The notes below the pieces were generated by a model. That model was not told the DNA's origin and did no database searches. It worked only from the letters and a program-made list of their open reading frames with translations. Below, one piece after another: positions 35,973-43,513 of a stretch of DNA of 64,000 nucleotides. Both the position numbers and the translations under genes were made by a program. The stretch covers positions 103,832 to 167,831 of the forward strand of contig JALQTJ010000001.1 of NCBI GenBank assembly GCA_023264015.1. Reading direction: 5' to 3'. Source of the stretch: Flavobacteriaceae bacterium (lineage in GTDB: Bacteria > Bacteroidota > Bacteroidia > Flavobacteriales > Flavobacteriaceae). Positions within the stretch are counted from its first letter, which is position 1, and the number at the start of each line of letters is the position of its first letter.

Positions 35973-36512
35973 TTAACTCTTTAAATAGTCCTTTAAAGCG
36001 GCTCTGAGGTGGGCCAGTTTCGGGGCAATAATCACCTCGCAATAGCGCATGTCAGGATTTCTTTCATAGTACCTATGGTGCTCTTGTTCTGCTTCGTAGA
36101 AACTGCTATAAGGCAATACCTCGGTGACTATTGGAGAAGGGAATACTCCTTTATCTGTCAATTGGGTAATGAAATCTTGAATACCCTTCTTTTGATCCTC
36201 AGAAGTATAGAATAAAGCACTTCGATATTGTGTACCCACATCATACCCCTGGCGATTAAGTGTGGTAGGATCATGTGTTGAGAAAAACGCAGATAGCAAC
36301 ACGTCTAATGAAATTTCTTTAGGATCGTATTCCACGCGAACGCATTCTGCGTGACCAGTGGTTCCATTGCACACTTCTCTATAACACGGGTTTTTCACAA
36401 ATCCTCCGGCATAACCTGAACGTACTTCTACTACCCCCCTAAGAGTAGTAAATACGGCTTCGGTACACCAAAAGCAGCCACTCGCAAAAAGCATCATTTG
36501 ATTGTCGTTCAT
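35973..36512 (-). CDS. msrA: Peptide methionine-S-sulfoxide reductase
   Basis: A 179-residue repair enzyme that reduces methionine S-sulfoxide in proteins. The catalytic cysteine is C13 in the family motif GCFWC (12-16), with further signatures GYAGG and GHAECVRV. C16 in the same motif and C44 and C48 could act in recycling. It is a single-domain MsrA without MsrB fusion and without a signal peptide. A TAnnTTTG box lies 20 bases upstream in the divergent gap with the ABC gene. Confidence 0.96.
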   Translation of the reverse strand: MNDNQMMLFASGCFWCTEAVFTTLRGVVEVRSGYAGGFVKNPCYREVCNGTTGHAECVRVEYDPKEISLDVLLSAFFSTHDPTTLNRQGYDVGTQYRSALFYTSEDQKKGIQDFITQLTDKGVFPSPIVTEVLPYSSFYEAEQEHHRYYERNPDMRYCEVIIAPKLAHLRAALKDYLKS

Positions 36513-36531
36513 TATCTTTCGGTACTTTACA

Positions 36532-36539
36532 CAAAAATA
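36532..36539 (-). promoter_or_regulatory. -7 promoter box for msrA
   Basis: TATTTTTG on the minus strand is an exact TAnnTTTG match, 19 bases before the msrA ATG. A TTTG lies 16 bases upstream, slightly short for a -33 element. Confidence 0.5.
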
Positions 36540-36547
36540 TAGCGAAT

Positions 36548-37210
36548 ATGCTTCTCAAAGCATCTCACATCTTTAAAACGAAACAGCATGTTGATATTTT
36601 AAATGATGTTAGTTTAGCACTCAATGCTTCTGAAATAGTAGCAATTACGGGACCTTCAGGCGCAGGTAAAACCACGCTATTGAATATTTTAGGAACCCTA
36701 GAGCAACCCGATAAACACCCCAACACCTCATTAGAATTCGATGGCCGTTCACTGCTAGCTTTGAACGAGCAGCAATTGGCTGAAGTACGCAATCAATCCA
36801 TTGGCTTTATTTTTCAACATCATGGGCTCTTAGAAGAATTTACTGCACTAGAAAATATTTGTCTTCCGGGGCTTATCATGAAAACGCCTCAAAAGAGGGT
36901 TCAAGAGTATGCCCATGAACTCTTAGACACTTTAGGACTATCACATCGATCCAATCACAAACCACAGGCGCTATCTGGCGGAGAAAAACAACGTATTGCA
37001 GTGGCACGGGCTTTAATCAATCATCCAAAGTTGGTACTTGCGGATGAACCTAGCGGAAACCTTGATAGTCCGAATGCACTGCAGTTACACGAACTCTTTC
37101 ACCAGCTTGTAGATCAATTAAAATGTTCTTTTTTAGTGGTTACTCACAACCAAGAAATTGCTCAAAAATCAGATCGGATACTAGTATTGCGCGATGGGAA
37201 AATGGAATAG
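36548..37210 (+). CDS. ABC transporter ATP-binding protein, LolD/MacB-like
   Basis: A 220-residue ATPase with Walker A GPSGAGKT (35-42), signature LSGGEKQRIAVARAL and Walker B LVLADEPSGNLD, closest in pattern to LolD-type lipoprotein-release ATPases. No permease gene lies beside it, so it is an orphan subunit and its partner must be encoded elsewhere. It overlaps the following DUF2400 gene by 17 bases, an unusually long co-directional overlap. A TATCTTTC sequence upstream could be a weak -7 box. Confidence 0.9.
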   Translation: MLLKASHIFKTKQHVDILNDVSLALNASEIVAITGPSGAGKTTLLNILGTLEQPDKHPNTSLEFDGRSLLALNEQQLAEVRNQSIGFIFQHHGLLEEFTALENICLPGLIMKTPQKRVQEYAHELLDTLGLSHRSNHKPQALSGGEKQRIAVARALINHPKLVLADEPSGNLDSPNALQLHELFHQLVDQLKCSFLVVTHNQEIAQKSDRILVLRDGKME

Positions 37211-37970
37211 CACTGATCTCAAAATTTATCTCGATGAAAAGGCTGAACAGTATGAAAAGCCTGGATTTCTTGAAACAGACCCTTTGGGTATACTTCATGA
37301 ACTTGATCATCCTTCTGATCAAGAAATTTTAGGTCTTTTAGTCGCAACCATCGCATGGGGAAACCGTGCGTCTATTATTAAAAGTGGATGTGATTTGCTC
37401 AAACGCTTAGATCATCAACCCTATACTTTTATTGTAAACGCCACTGAATTGGAGCTCAAACAAATGAGTAAAGGTTTTGTACATCGGACATTTAATGAAA
37501 ATGACCTTTTTTTCTTTTTAAGTAGTCTTAAGTGCGCATATACCCAATCCTCAAGTTTAGAATCATTTTTCATCTCTCCAGAGTCCCGATTGGATCAAGG
37601 AATTATCAATCTAAGGACCTTTTTACTCCAGACCCCTCATGAGACCCGCACCCGAAAACATCTTGCAGATCCAGAAAAGTCTAGCGCATCAAAACGGCTC
37701 CATCTCTTTTTAAGGTGGATGGTTAGAGGCGCAGAAAAAGGTGTTGATCTAGGAATTTGGAAACAGGTTAAGACTTCTCAATTGTCTTGCCCACTTGACG
37801 TTCACTCAGGTCGTATCGCTCGATCTTTGGGCCTTTTAACCCGAAAGCAGAACGATTTGAAGGCATTAATCGAATTGGATACTAAGCTCAGAGCCTTCGA
37901 TTCTAATGATCCGGTTAAATACGATTTCGCCCTTTTTGGGATTGGTGCCTTTGAATTTGTAGATTTGTAG
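37194..37970 (+). CDS. TIGR02757/DUF2400 family protein
   Basis: A 258-residue soluble protein of a conserved family (TIGR02757, DUF2400) with no established function. Visible landmarks are QEILGLLVATIAWGNRASII (43-62), SKRLHLFLRWMVRG (166-179), CPLDVHSGRIARSLGLL (199-215) and YDFALFGIGAFE (243-254). The first and third resemble the helix-hairpin region and PVDTH motif of HhH-GPD DNA glycosylases such as the Nth encoded in this same window, which suggests a distant relation. It overlaps the ABC gene by 17 bases and is followed 16 bases later by the dihydroorotase-like gene. Confidence 0.85.
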   Translation: MGKWNSTDLKIYLDEKAEQYEKPGFLETDPLGILHELDHPSDQEILGLLVATIAWGNRASIIKSGCDLLKRLDHQPYTFIVNATELELKQMSKGFVHRTFNENDLFFFLSSLKCAYTQSSSLESFFISPESRLDQGIINLRTFLLQTPHETRTRKHLADPEKSSASKRLHLFLRWMVRGAEKGVDLGIWKQVKTSQLSCPLDVHSGRIARSLGLLTRKQNDLKALIELDTKLRAFDSNDPVKYDFALFGIGAFEFVDL

Positions 37971-37986
37971 GATTTATTTTGATTCT

Positions 37987-39225
37987 GTGAATAAGCTTCT
38001 TCAATCTGTAACGCTGCATGAACCCTCACATTCTTTACATCAAACAGTTGTTGATATTCGGATTGTTGATGGAAAGATCAAACAGATCGCAAAGAAAATC
38101 AAACCGCTTTCCTCTGATTCAATAGAAGACCTAAAGGGCCTTCACGTTTCTTATGGGTGGTTTGATCCTGAGGTAAACTTCAGTGAACCAGGATACGAGT
38201 CCAAAGGGCGCTTCGTAGACGATTTAAATAGTGCAGCCCATTGCGGATATACTGCTTTGGGAATTATGCCTGATACCCTTCCCCATCCGAATAACGGAAG
38301 TGCATTAGCTTTTTACAATGGTTTTAGTGCTCATCCCGTTAACGTCCACCCCTTTGGGACTTTAACACATGATGCAAAGGGAGTCGATCTTTCTGAATTA
38401 TATGATTTACAAAAGGCAGGTGCCCTCGGATTCTATGACTACAAAAGACCACTAGTAGAATCTAACCTTCTTAAACTTGCACTTCAATACAGCAAAGGAT
38501 TCGACGGAAAAATAATGGTTTATCCTCAAGACGCTTCAATGAGTAAAGGCGGACAATTAAGAGAAAGTCCATTAAACCTTACACTCGGGCTTAAGTCTAT
38601 TCCTGATTTGAGTGAATACTTGGCGGTGCAAATGTGCATTGAGTTATTGCGCTATACCAATGCTAAGCTTCATTTGACAGGAATTTCGACAGCAAGTGCG
38701 CTTACTCTAATTAAGAAAGCAAAAAAGGAGGGTCTCAATCTCAGCTGCAGTACGACCATAGGGTTATTGTATTTTGATGAAAAAGAGCTTCAGGCCTTTG
38801 ATCCTAGATACAAGCTTGCGCCTGCGCTAACAGACCAAAAAACGCGAAAGGCACTCAAAGACGCACTTTCTAGTGGGGTGATTGACTATGTAACTTCTGA
38901 TCATAATAATGTGTCGGTTGAAGAAAAAGATGTTGAGTTTTCTGATGCTGTTTTTGGTAGCAGAAGTTTAAACGCACTGTTTCCGGCCTTATGTGATCTC
39001 TTTGGGCTAGAAAAGGCCATCGAACTAATGAAAAGACCCTATGCAACCTATGGTTTAGGAAGGGCAGAAATCAAAGAAGACACTAGGGCACAACTCTCGC
39101 TTTTCAAAATCCAAAAACACCGCATTCAAGAGCGTGAAAATCAGACCCACCTCTTTAATAATCAAGAGTTTACTCATAAAGGTGTCGGAGTATTTTCTAA
39201 AGGTCAATTCATGGTTTCCCTTTAG
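37987..39225 (+). CDS. Dihydroorotase-like amidohydrolase lacking metal ligands
   Basis: A 412-residue amidohydrolase-fold protein matching flavobacterial proteins annotated as dihydroorotase, which closes the ring of carbamoyl aspartate in pyrimidine synthesis. The metal site is degraded: the D-x-H-x-H-x-x-E-P-G motif reads FDPEVNFSEPG, the usual HAED-like His position reads VYPQD, and the HVST position reads TGIST. Only SDHNN keeps an Asp-His. It therefore may be a non-catalytic partner of aspartate transcarbamoylase, as known for other pseudo-dihydroorotases, or may use a different mechanism. Sequence is otherwise intact, so it is not a pseudogene. Confidence 0.82.
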   Translation: MNKLLQSVTLHEPSHSLHQTVVDIRIVDGKIKQIAKKIKPLSSDSIEDLKGLHVSYGWFDPEVNFSEPGYESKGRFVDDLNSAAHCGYTALGIMPDTLPHPNNGSALAFYNGFSAHPVNVHPFGTLTHDAKGVDLSELYDLQKAGALGFYDYKRPLVESNLLKLALQYSKGFDGKIMVYPQDASMSKGGQLRESPLNLTLGLKSIPDLSEYLAVQMCIELLRYTNAKLHLTGISTASALTLIKKAKKEGLNLSCSTTIGLLYFDEKELQAFDPRYKLAPALTDQKTRKALKDALSSGVIDYVTSDHNNVSVEEKDVEFSDAVFGSRSLNALFPALCDLFGLEKAIELMKRPYATYGLGRAEIKEDTRAQLSLFKIQKHRIQERENQTHLFNNQEFTHKGVGVFSKGQFMVSL

Positions 39226-39229
39226 TATC

Positions 39230-39862
39230 ATGATGGACCTAAGCTTTCTCTATCAAGCACCTGAACAAGAAAGCCATAAAGCTATCTTCTTGATTCACGG
39301 CTACGGAAGTTCTGACAAAGACTTGTTTCAATTTGCTCCTCACCTCCCTAAGGATTATCATATTTTCTCGCTCAGAGGTCCTTATACATTAGGATACGAG
39401 CAGTTTGCATGGTATGCCATCCATTTTGATGAAAATCAGAAAAAATTTAACGATCTAGATCAAGCTAGGAGTTCCTTAAATGCAATAAAAGCGTTCATCG
39501 ATACCGAGAAAGAAAAATTAAAACTCCATCACATCGACCTCATGGGTTTTAGTCAAGGATGCATTTTGAGTCTAGCCTTAGCCCTAAACCATCCTGGATG
39601 CTTTAACCGCGTAGCAGGACTCAGCGGTTATCTCAATCTTGAAATGCTTGAGCATGCTGAAGCTATTGAAAAGCAAACCACAGCATTCTTTTTATCTCAC
39701 GGTCTAGAGGATGCTGTCATTCCGTTTACATGGGCCCAAGAGACACGAGATTTATTACTTAAGCACGACTTAAATGTAGCATGGCATGAATACCCTACCG
39801 GTCATACCGTCTCTTACGACAACTTCAAAGATCTAATTACCTTCTTGAGCGTTCAGGTCTAA
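39230..39862 (+). CDS. Alpha/beta hydrolase, carboxylesterase type
   Basis: A 210-residue esterase of the phospholipase/carboxylesterase family. The catalytic triad is S108 (GFSQG), D161 (GLEDAVIP) and H192 (TGHTVS), and the oxyanion-hole region is FLIHGYGSSDKD (20-31). The natural substrate is unknown. The start at 39230 is preferred; an open frame 32 codons longer would lie wholly within the preceding dihydroorotase-like gene. Its last 30 bases overlap the convergent small coiled-coil gene. Confidence 0.88.
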   Translation: MMDLSFLYQAPEQESHKAIFLIHGYGSSDKDLFQFAPHLPKDYHIFSLRGPYTLGYEQFAWYAIHFDENQKKFNDLDQARSSLNAIKAFIDTEKEKLKLHHIDLMGFSQGCILSLALALNHPGCFNRVAGLSGYLNLEMLEHAEAIEKQTTAFFLSHGLEDAVIPFTWAQETRDLLLKHDLNVAWHEYPTGHTVSYDNFKDLITFLSVQV

Positions 39863-40036
39863 TTTAGCGGTCGCTTCTAATTGTTCAATCTTTTTGTTTA
39901 GTCCTTCGATCACCTTTTCTTGACGCTCAATTTTTTGATTCAGCGCTATAAACGTCTTGTTAGAATTAACTAATTGAAACAATAAAATGAGTGCAGTAAA
40001 AACAAATAGATAGAGAAAAATGGAGCGTTTAAGCAT
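39833..40036 (-). CDS. Small membrane-anchored coiled-coil protein
   Basis: A 67-residue protein with an N-terminal membrane segment (about 6-22, FLYLFVFTALILLFQLV) followed by a heptad-like coiled coil (about 30-57, KTFIALNQKIERQEKVIEGL). It is two bases after the metallo-hydrolase gene on the same strand, so it is cotranscribed. The layout resembles a FtsB/FtsL-like small bitopic protein but no such motif is certain. Function unknown. Confidence 0.7.
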   Translation of the reverse strand: MLKRSIFLYLFVFTALILLFQLVNSNKTFIALNQKIERQEKVIEGLNKKIEQLEATAKLDLNAQEGN

Positions 40037-40038
40037 TG

Positions 40039-40809
40039 TTATAGGGTTACGGTTAAGGTGTCATAGGCCAAGAACATCTGCTCTGGAAGTGACTCTTGTA
40101 TCTCCTTATGAAATCCAAGAGTATGACTAATATGGGTGAAATAGGTTCTCTTTGCCCGAAGCTCATGAGCTAATGCTATTGCTTCGTTTAACGACAAATG
40201 AGAGTGATGAGGCTCGTGACGTAATGCATTCAATACAAGTACTTCACAATCCATAAGCAGTGCTTTTTGATCGGGTGTAATCGATTTAATGTCGGTTACA
40301 TAAGCCATGTCTTGTATTCTAAATCCGAAAACAGGCATTCCGGCATGATCGACTTCAACCGGTAACATGGTGAGATCCTTAATTTGAAACGACTGATTCT
40401 TTTGTATTTCGTGCTTGGTTATCTCAGGAATCCCTGGATAATTAAAATTTGGATCAAAAATGTAATCAAATCGTTTACTAAGCGAAGAAAAAACTCTAGC
40501 ACTAGCATAGAAATGGATATCTCCTTGTCGAAAGAAAAAAGGACGAATATCATCTAATCCCATCGTATGATCTGCGTGCTCATGGGTCAATAAGATTGCA
40601 TCAAGATGATCAACGGGATTTCTTAAAATCTGCTGTCTAAAATCCGGACCGCAATCGATGACAATGTTCCCCTTATTCCAAGAAATTAAAACAGAGCTTC
40701 TGAGTCGTTTGTCTCTAGGGTCTTCACTTTTACATACAGGATGGTCGCTTCCAATTACTGGAATCCCTTGAGAGGTACCCGTTCCTAAGAAGGTTAAATT
40801 TAAGCTCAT
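40039..40809 (-). CDS. MBL-fold metallo-hydrolase, PhnP-like
   Basis: A 256-residue metallo-beta-lactamase-fold hydrolase with the metal motif HEHADH (76-81), GTGTSQGIP (9-17) and a C-terminal His in TYFTHISHTLGFH. The pattern is that of PhnP and lipoate- or cyclic-phosphate-type hydrolases that act on phosphodiesters, but no phn genes are near. It is transcribed with the small coiled-coil gene and diverges from the large unknown gene. Confidence 0.88.
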   Translation of the reverse strand: MSLNLTFLGTGTSQGIPVIGSDHPVCKSEDPRDKRLRSSVLISWNKGNIVIDCGPDFRQQILRNPVDHLDAILLTHEHADHTMGLDDIRPFFFRQGDIHFYASARVFSSLSKRFDYIFDPNFNYPGIPEITKHEIQKNQSFQIKDLTMLPVEVDHAGMPVFGFRIQDMAYVTDIKSITPDQKALLMDCEVLVLNALRHEPHHSHLSLNEAIALAHELRAKRTYFTHISHTLGFHKEIQESLPEQMFLAYDTLTVTL

Positions 40810-40859
40810 TATAAGGTTAAAAATAGGTCGTTTTAACGAGACTTAGCCCTCTTTAGTCT

Positions 40860-40867
40860 TACCTTTG
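40860..40867 (+). promoter_or_regulatory. -7 promoter box for the 494-residue unknown gene
   Basis: TACCTTTG is an exact TAnnTTTG match, 28 bases before the ATG at 40896, in an 86-base divergent gap. A -33 TTTG at normal spacing is not clear. Confidence 0.45.
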
Positions 40868-40895
40868 AATAGGAATATAATACCATAAATGCGCT

Positions 40896-42380
40896 ATGAG
40901 TAAGATCGTTTTTAGAGAGAATGAATATGAGGTAGTCCCTTCTATACAAGACAAAACACTTCGTATAAACCTCAATCAAAACATCTACGGCTCTTTTGCA
41001 GAAATAGGCGCGGGTCAAGAAACAGCACGCCACTTCTTTAGAGCAGGGGGAGCATCAGGAACGATTGCAAAGGCCATGAGCGCCTACGACAAGTCATTTA
41101 GTGACGCCGTGTACGGACGCGAAGAAGACGGAAGATACGTCACCGAGTCGCGTTTAAATAAGATGCTTGACCACGAGACGAACCTTCTCGAAGAGCGCAT
41201 AGATCGTTCAAATAACCCTGAGTACCTCTTTTTCACCTATGCTAACACGGTAGCCACCATTGATTTCTCTAAGCGCTACAAAGGACACGGATGGATCGGT
41301 ATTCAATTTCAATTAGAGCCTAATCAAAAAGAATATAACCGTATCGTACTTCACGTACGATTCAAACAAATTGAGGCACGCCTTCAGCAAGAAACTTGCG
41401 GTATTGTGGGGGTTAATCTTATCTACGGTGCATTTTACAAGCACGATGAGCCCAAAAAGCTTTTGCGTTACCTCTACGATCATATCGACAAAGACACTCT
41501 AGAGATCGATATGATTAACTTTTCGGGTCCTCATTTTAGTCAGGTTGACAATCGTCTAATGAGTCTACAGTTGATTAAAAATGATATGACCGAGGCAGTA
41601 ATGTTTGGCCCAGACGGAAACAATATGCTGCCTGCAGCCCTACTCTACAAAAAGAATATACTTGCCTTACGCGGAAGTTTCCGTCCCGTTACTAAGGTCA
41701 ATATAGACATGCTCGAAAAGTCACAAGAACTCTTTTGTACCATCCCTAAGGTCGCTAAAGCGAATACAGAAATCATATTCGAAATAACGCTAGAAAACCT
41801 CAAAGCCTACGGAGATATTGATGAGAAAGACTTCTTGGCTAGAGCCGAATTGATAGGCTCTTTAGGACATATCGTAATGATTTCAAAATTCAAGGAGTAC
41901 TACAAACTCGTAGAATATTTCGACAAATACACGAAGAGCCGCATTGCCTTGAGCATGGGGGTCAATAGTCTAGTAGATATTTTTGACGAAAAATATTACC
42001 GTCACCTAAGCGGTGGTATTCTTGAGGCTTTCGGTAAGCTCTTTTTCAAGAATGTTCAAGTCTATCTTTATCCGATGAAAGATCCGAATACTGGAGCTAT
42101 CATCAATAGTGACAATCTTATAGTTAGTGAACAAATGAAGGATCTTTACAAATTCTTCAAACACAACAATAAACTTACCGATATAAAGGATTACGAAGAA
42201 GCGAACCTCTCTATTTATTCAAGAGAGGTCCTACAAATGATTTCCAATGATGTTCAAGGGTGGGAGGCTATGCTTCCTGAGGGTATAGCAGATATCATTA
42301 AGAAAAATCAACTGTTCAAGAACACAAAAGTTTCTGAAGAGGTATTCCCATACAAAAACGTATTACCCAATCAGCTCTAA
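40896..42380 (+). CDS. Conserved Bacteroidota protein of unknown function (494 residues)
   Basis: A soluble 494-residue protein with no signal peptide or membrane segment and no catalytic motif I recognise. Strong landmarks include YGSFAEIGAGQETARHFFRAGG, split here as YGSFAEIGAGQET and ARHFFRAGGASG (about 32-56), KGHGWIGIQFQ (about 129-139), CGIVGVNLIYGAFYK (about 168-182), MFGPDGNNMLPA (about 240-251), LRGSFRPVTKVN (about 262-273) and RHLSGGILEAFGKLF. I recall database names such as nicotinate-nucleotide adenylyltransferase for this family, but the HxGH motif of NadD is absent, so that name is unsupported. It is divergent from the MBL hydrolase and overlaps the convergent bcp gene by 18 bases. 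Confidence 0.85.
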   Translation: MSKIVFRENEYEVVPSIQDKTLRINLNQNIYGSFAEIGAGQETARHFFRAGGASGTIAKAMSAYDKSFSDAVYGREEDGRYVTESRLNKMLDHETNLLEERIDRSNNPEYLFFTYANTVATIDFSKRYKGHGWIGIQFQLEPNQKEYNRIVLHVRFKQIEARLQQETCGIVGVNLIYGAFYKHDEPKKLLRYLYDHIDKDTLEIDMINFSGPHFSQVDNRLMSLQLIKNDMTEAVMFGPDGNNMLPAALLYKKNILALRGSFRPVTKVNIDMLEKSQELFCTIPKVAKANTEIIFEITLENLKAYGDIDEKDFLARAELIGSLGHIVMISKFKEYYKLVEYFDKYTKSRIALSMGVNSLVDIFDEKYYRHLSGGILEAFGKLFFKNVQVYLYPMKDPNTGAIINSDNLIVSEQMKDLYKFFKHNNKLTDIKDYEEANLSIYSREVLQMISNDVQGWEAMLPEGIADIIKKNQLFKNTKVSEEVFPYKNVLPNQL

Positions 42381-42824
42381 GAGTTGATTCGCGTGATCTT
42401 TCGTTTTTACCTTTTCGATTACATGTGAGATAATTCCTTCTTTATTAATCACGAAAGTAGTTCTGTGAAGTCCGTCGTATTCTTTACCCATGAATTTCTT
42501 AGGACCCCAAACTCCATATTTCTCAATGATTTCGTGCTCAGTATCTGCCAGTAGCGGATACTGAAAATTGTATTTCTCTTTAAAGGACCGTTGTTTCTTT
42601 GGGTTATCTTCACTTACCCCGAAAATACGATACCCTTTTTCACTGAGTTCCTTATAACCGTCCCTAAGACTGCAGGCCTCAGCCGTACAACCTGGAGTAT
42701 TTGCCCGAGGGAAGAAAAAAAGGATATAGGCGGTACCTTGTAAAGATTTAGAATCTACCGTATTTGACATTTCGTCGAGAACTGAAAAATCAGGGGCTTT
42801 ATCCCCTACTTTGAGCATATTCAT
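42363..42824 (-). CDS. bcp: Thiol peroxidase, Bcp/PrxQ-type peroxiredoxin
   Basis: A 153-residue thioredoxin-dependent peroxidase that removes hydrogen peroxide and organic peroxides. The peroxidatic cysteine is C46 in TPGCTAEA and the probable resolving cysteine C51, five residues later, is the atypical two-Cys PrxQ pattern. Start at the first Met (MNMLKVGDKAPDF) or the third residue are both possible. It overlaps the unknown 494-residue gene at its 3' end and diverges from nth. Confidence 0.95.
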   Translation of the reverse strand: MNMLKVGDKAPDFSVLDEMSNTVDSKSLQGTAYILFFFPRANTPGCTAEACSLRDGYKELSEKGYRIFGVSEDNPKKQRSFKEKYNFQYPLLADTEHEIIEKYGVWGPKKFMGKEYDGLHRTTFVINKEGIISHVIEKVKTKDHANQLLELIG

Positions 42825-42827
42825 AGT

Positions 42828-42835
42828 TATTTTTG
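42828..42835 (+). promoter_or_regulatory. -7 promoter box for nth
   Basis: TATTTTTG is an exact TAnnTTTG match, 17 bases before the nth ATG in the 28-base divergent gap with bcp. Confidence 0.45.
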
Positions 42836-42852
42836 TTTTAAAGTTACACTAA

Positions 42853-43512
42853 ATGAAAAAGAGTGAAAAGGTATCTTTTTGCATCGAAACACTTGAAGAA
42901 CTGTATCCAGAGGTTCCTGTCCCTTTAGATCACAAAGATCCGTACACCCTTTTAATAGCTGTTTTACTTTCTGCTCAAAGCACCGATGTCCGTGTCAATC
43001 AAATCACCCCTCTCCTGTTTGCTAAAGCAGACAATCCTTACGATATGGTAAAGCTTTCTGTTGAAGAAATTCGTGAGATTATAAAACCTGTAGGTTTATC
43101 GCCAATGAAATCTAAAGGCATACACGGATTGTCTCAAATACTTATAGAGCGCTATAATGGAGTCGTCCCCCAAGAGATCGAGGCCTTGGAAAAATTTCCT
43201 GCTGTGGGCCATAAAACCGCAAGTGTTGTCGTTTCACAAGCCTTTGGAATACCTGCCTTTCCGGTAGACACGCATATACATCGTCTTATGTATCGATGGG
43301 GATTTTCATCAGGTAAAAGTGTGGTTCAAACCGAGAGAGATGCCAAAAGATTGTTTCCGCAAGAAAAATGGAACAAGCTTCACCTCCAAATCATCTGGTA
43401 CGGTCGAGAGTATTCGCCAGCAAGAGGATGGAATATTGAGAACGATCCAATTACCAAGACCATAGGAAGAAAAGCTGTGATAGACGCCTATTATAAAAAG
43501 TCGAAGCCTTAA
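42853..43512 (+). CDS. nth: Endonuclease III-type DNA glycosylase without iron-sulfur site
   Basis: A 219-residue HhH-GPD glycosylase/AP-lyase for oxidised pyrimidines. The catalytic residues are present: K121 in FPAVGHKTASVV and D139 in FPVDTHIHR. Classic Nth ends with C-x6-C-x2-C-x5-C holding a 4Fe-4S cluster; here that region reads GREYSPARGWNIENDPITKT (184-203), and the only cysteine in the whole protein is C10. The cluster is therefore absent. The rest is intact and the same ending is, I believe, shared by flavobacterial relatives. It is one base before uvrA, forming a DNA repair pair. Confidence 0.93.
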   Translation: MKKSEKVSFCIETLEELYPEVPVPLDHKDPYTLLIAVLLSAQSTDVRVNQITPLLFAKADNPYDMVKLSVEEIREIIKPVGLSPMKSKGIHGLSQILIERYNGVVPQEIEALEKFPAVGHKTASVVVSQAFGIPAFPVDTHIHRLMYRWGFSSGKSVVQTERDAKRLFPQEKWNKLHLQIIWYGREYSPARGWNIENDPITKTIGRKAVIDAYYKKSKP

Positions 43513-43513
43513 T

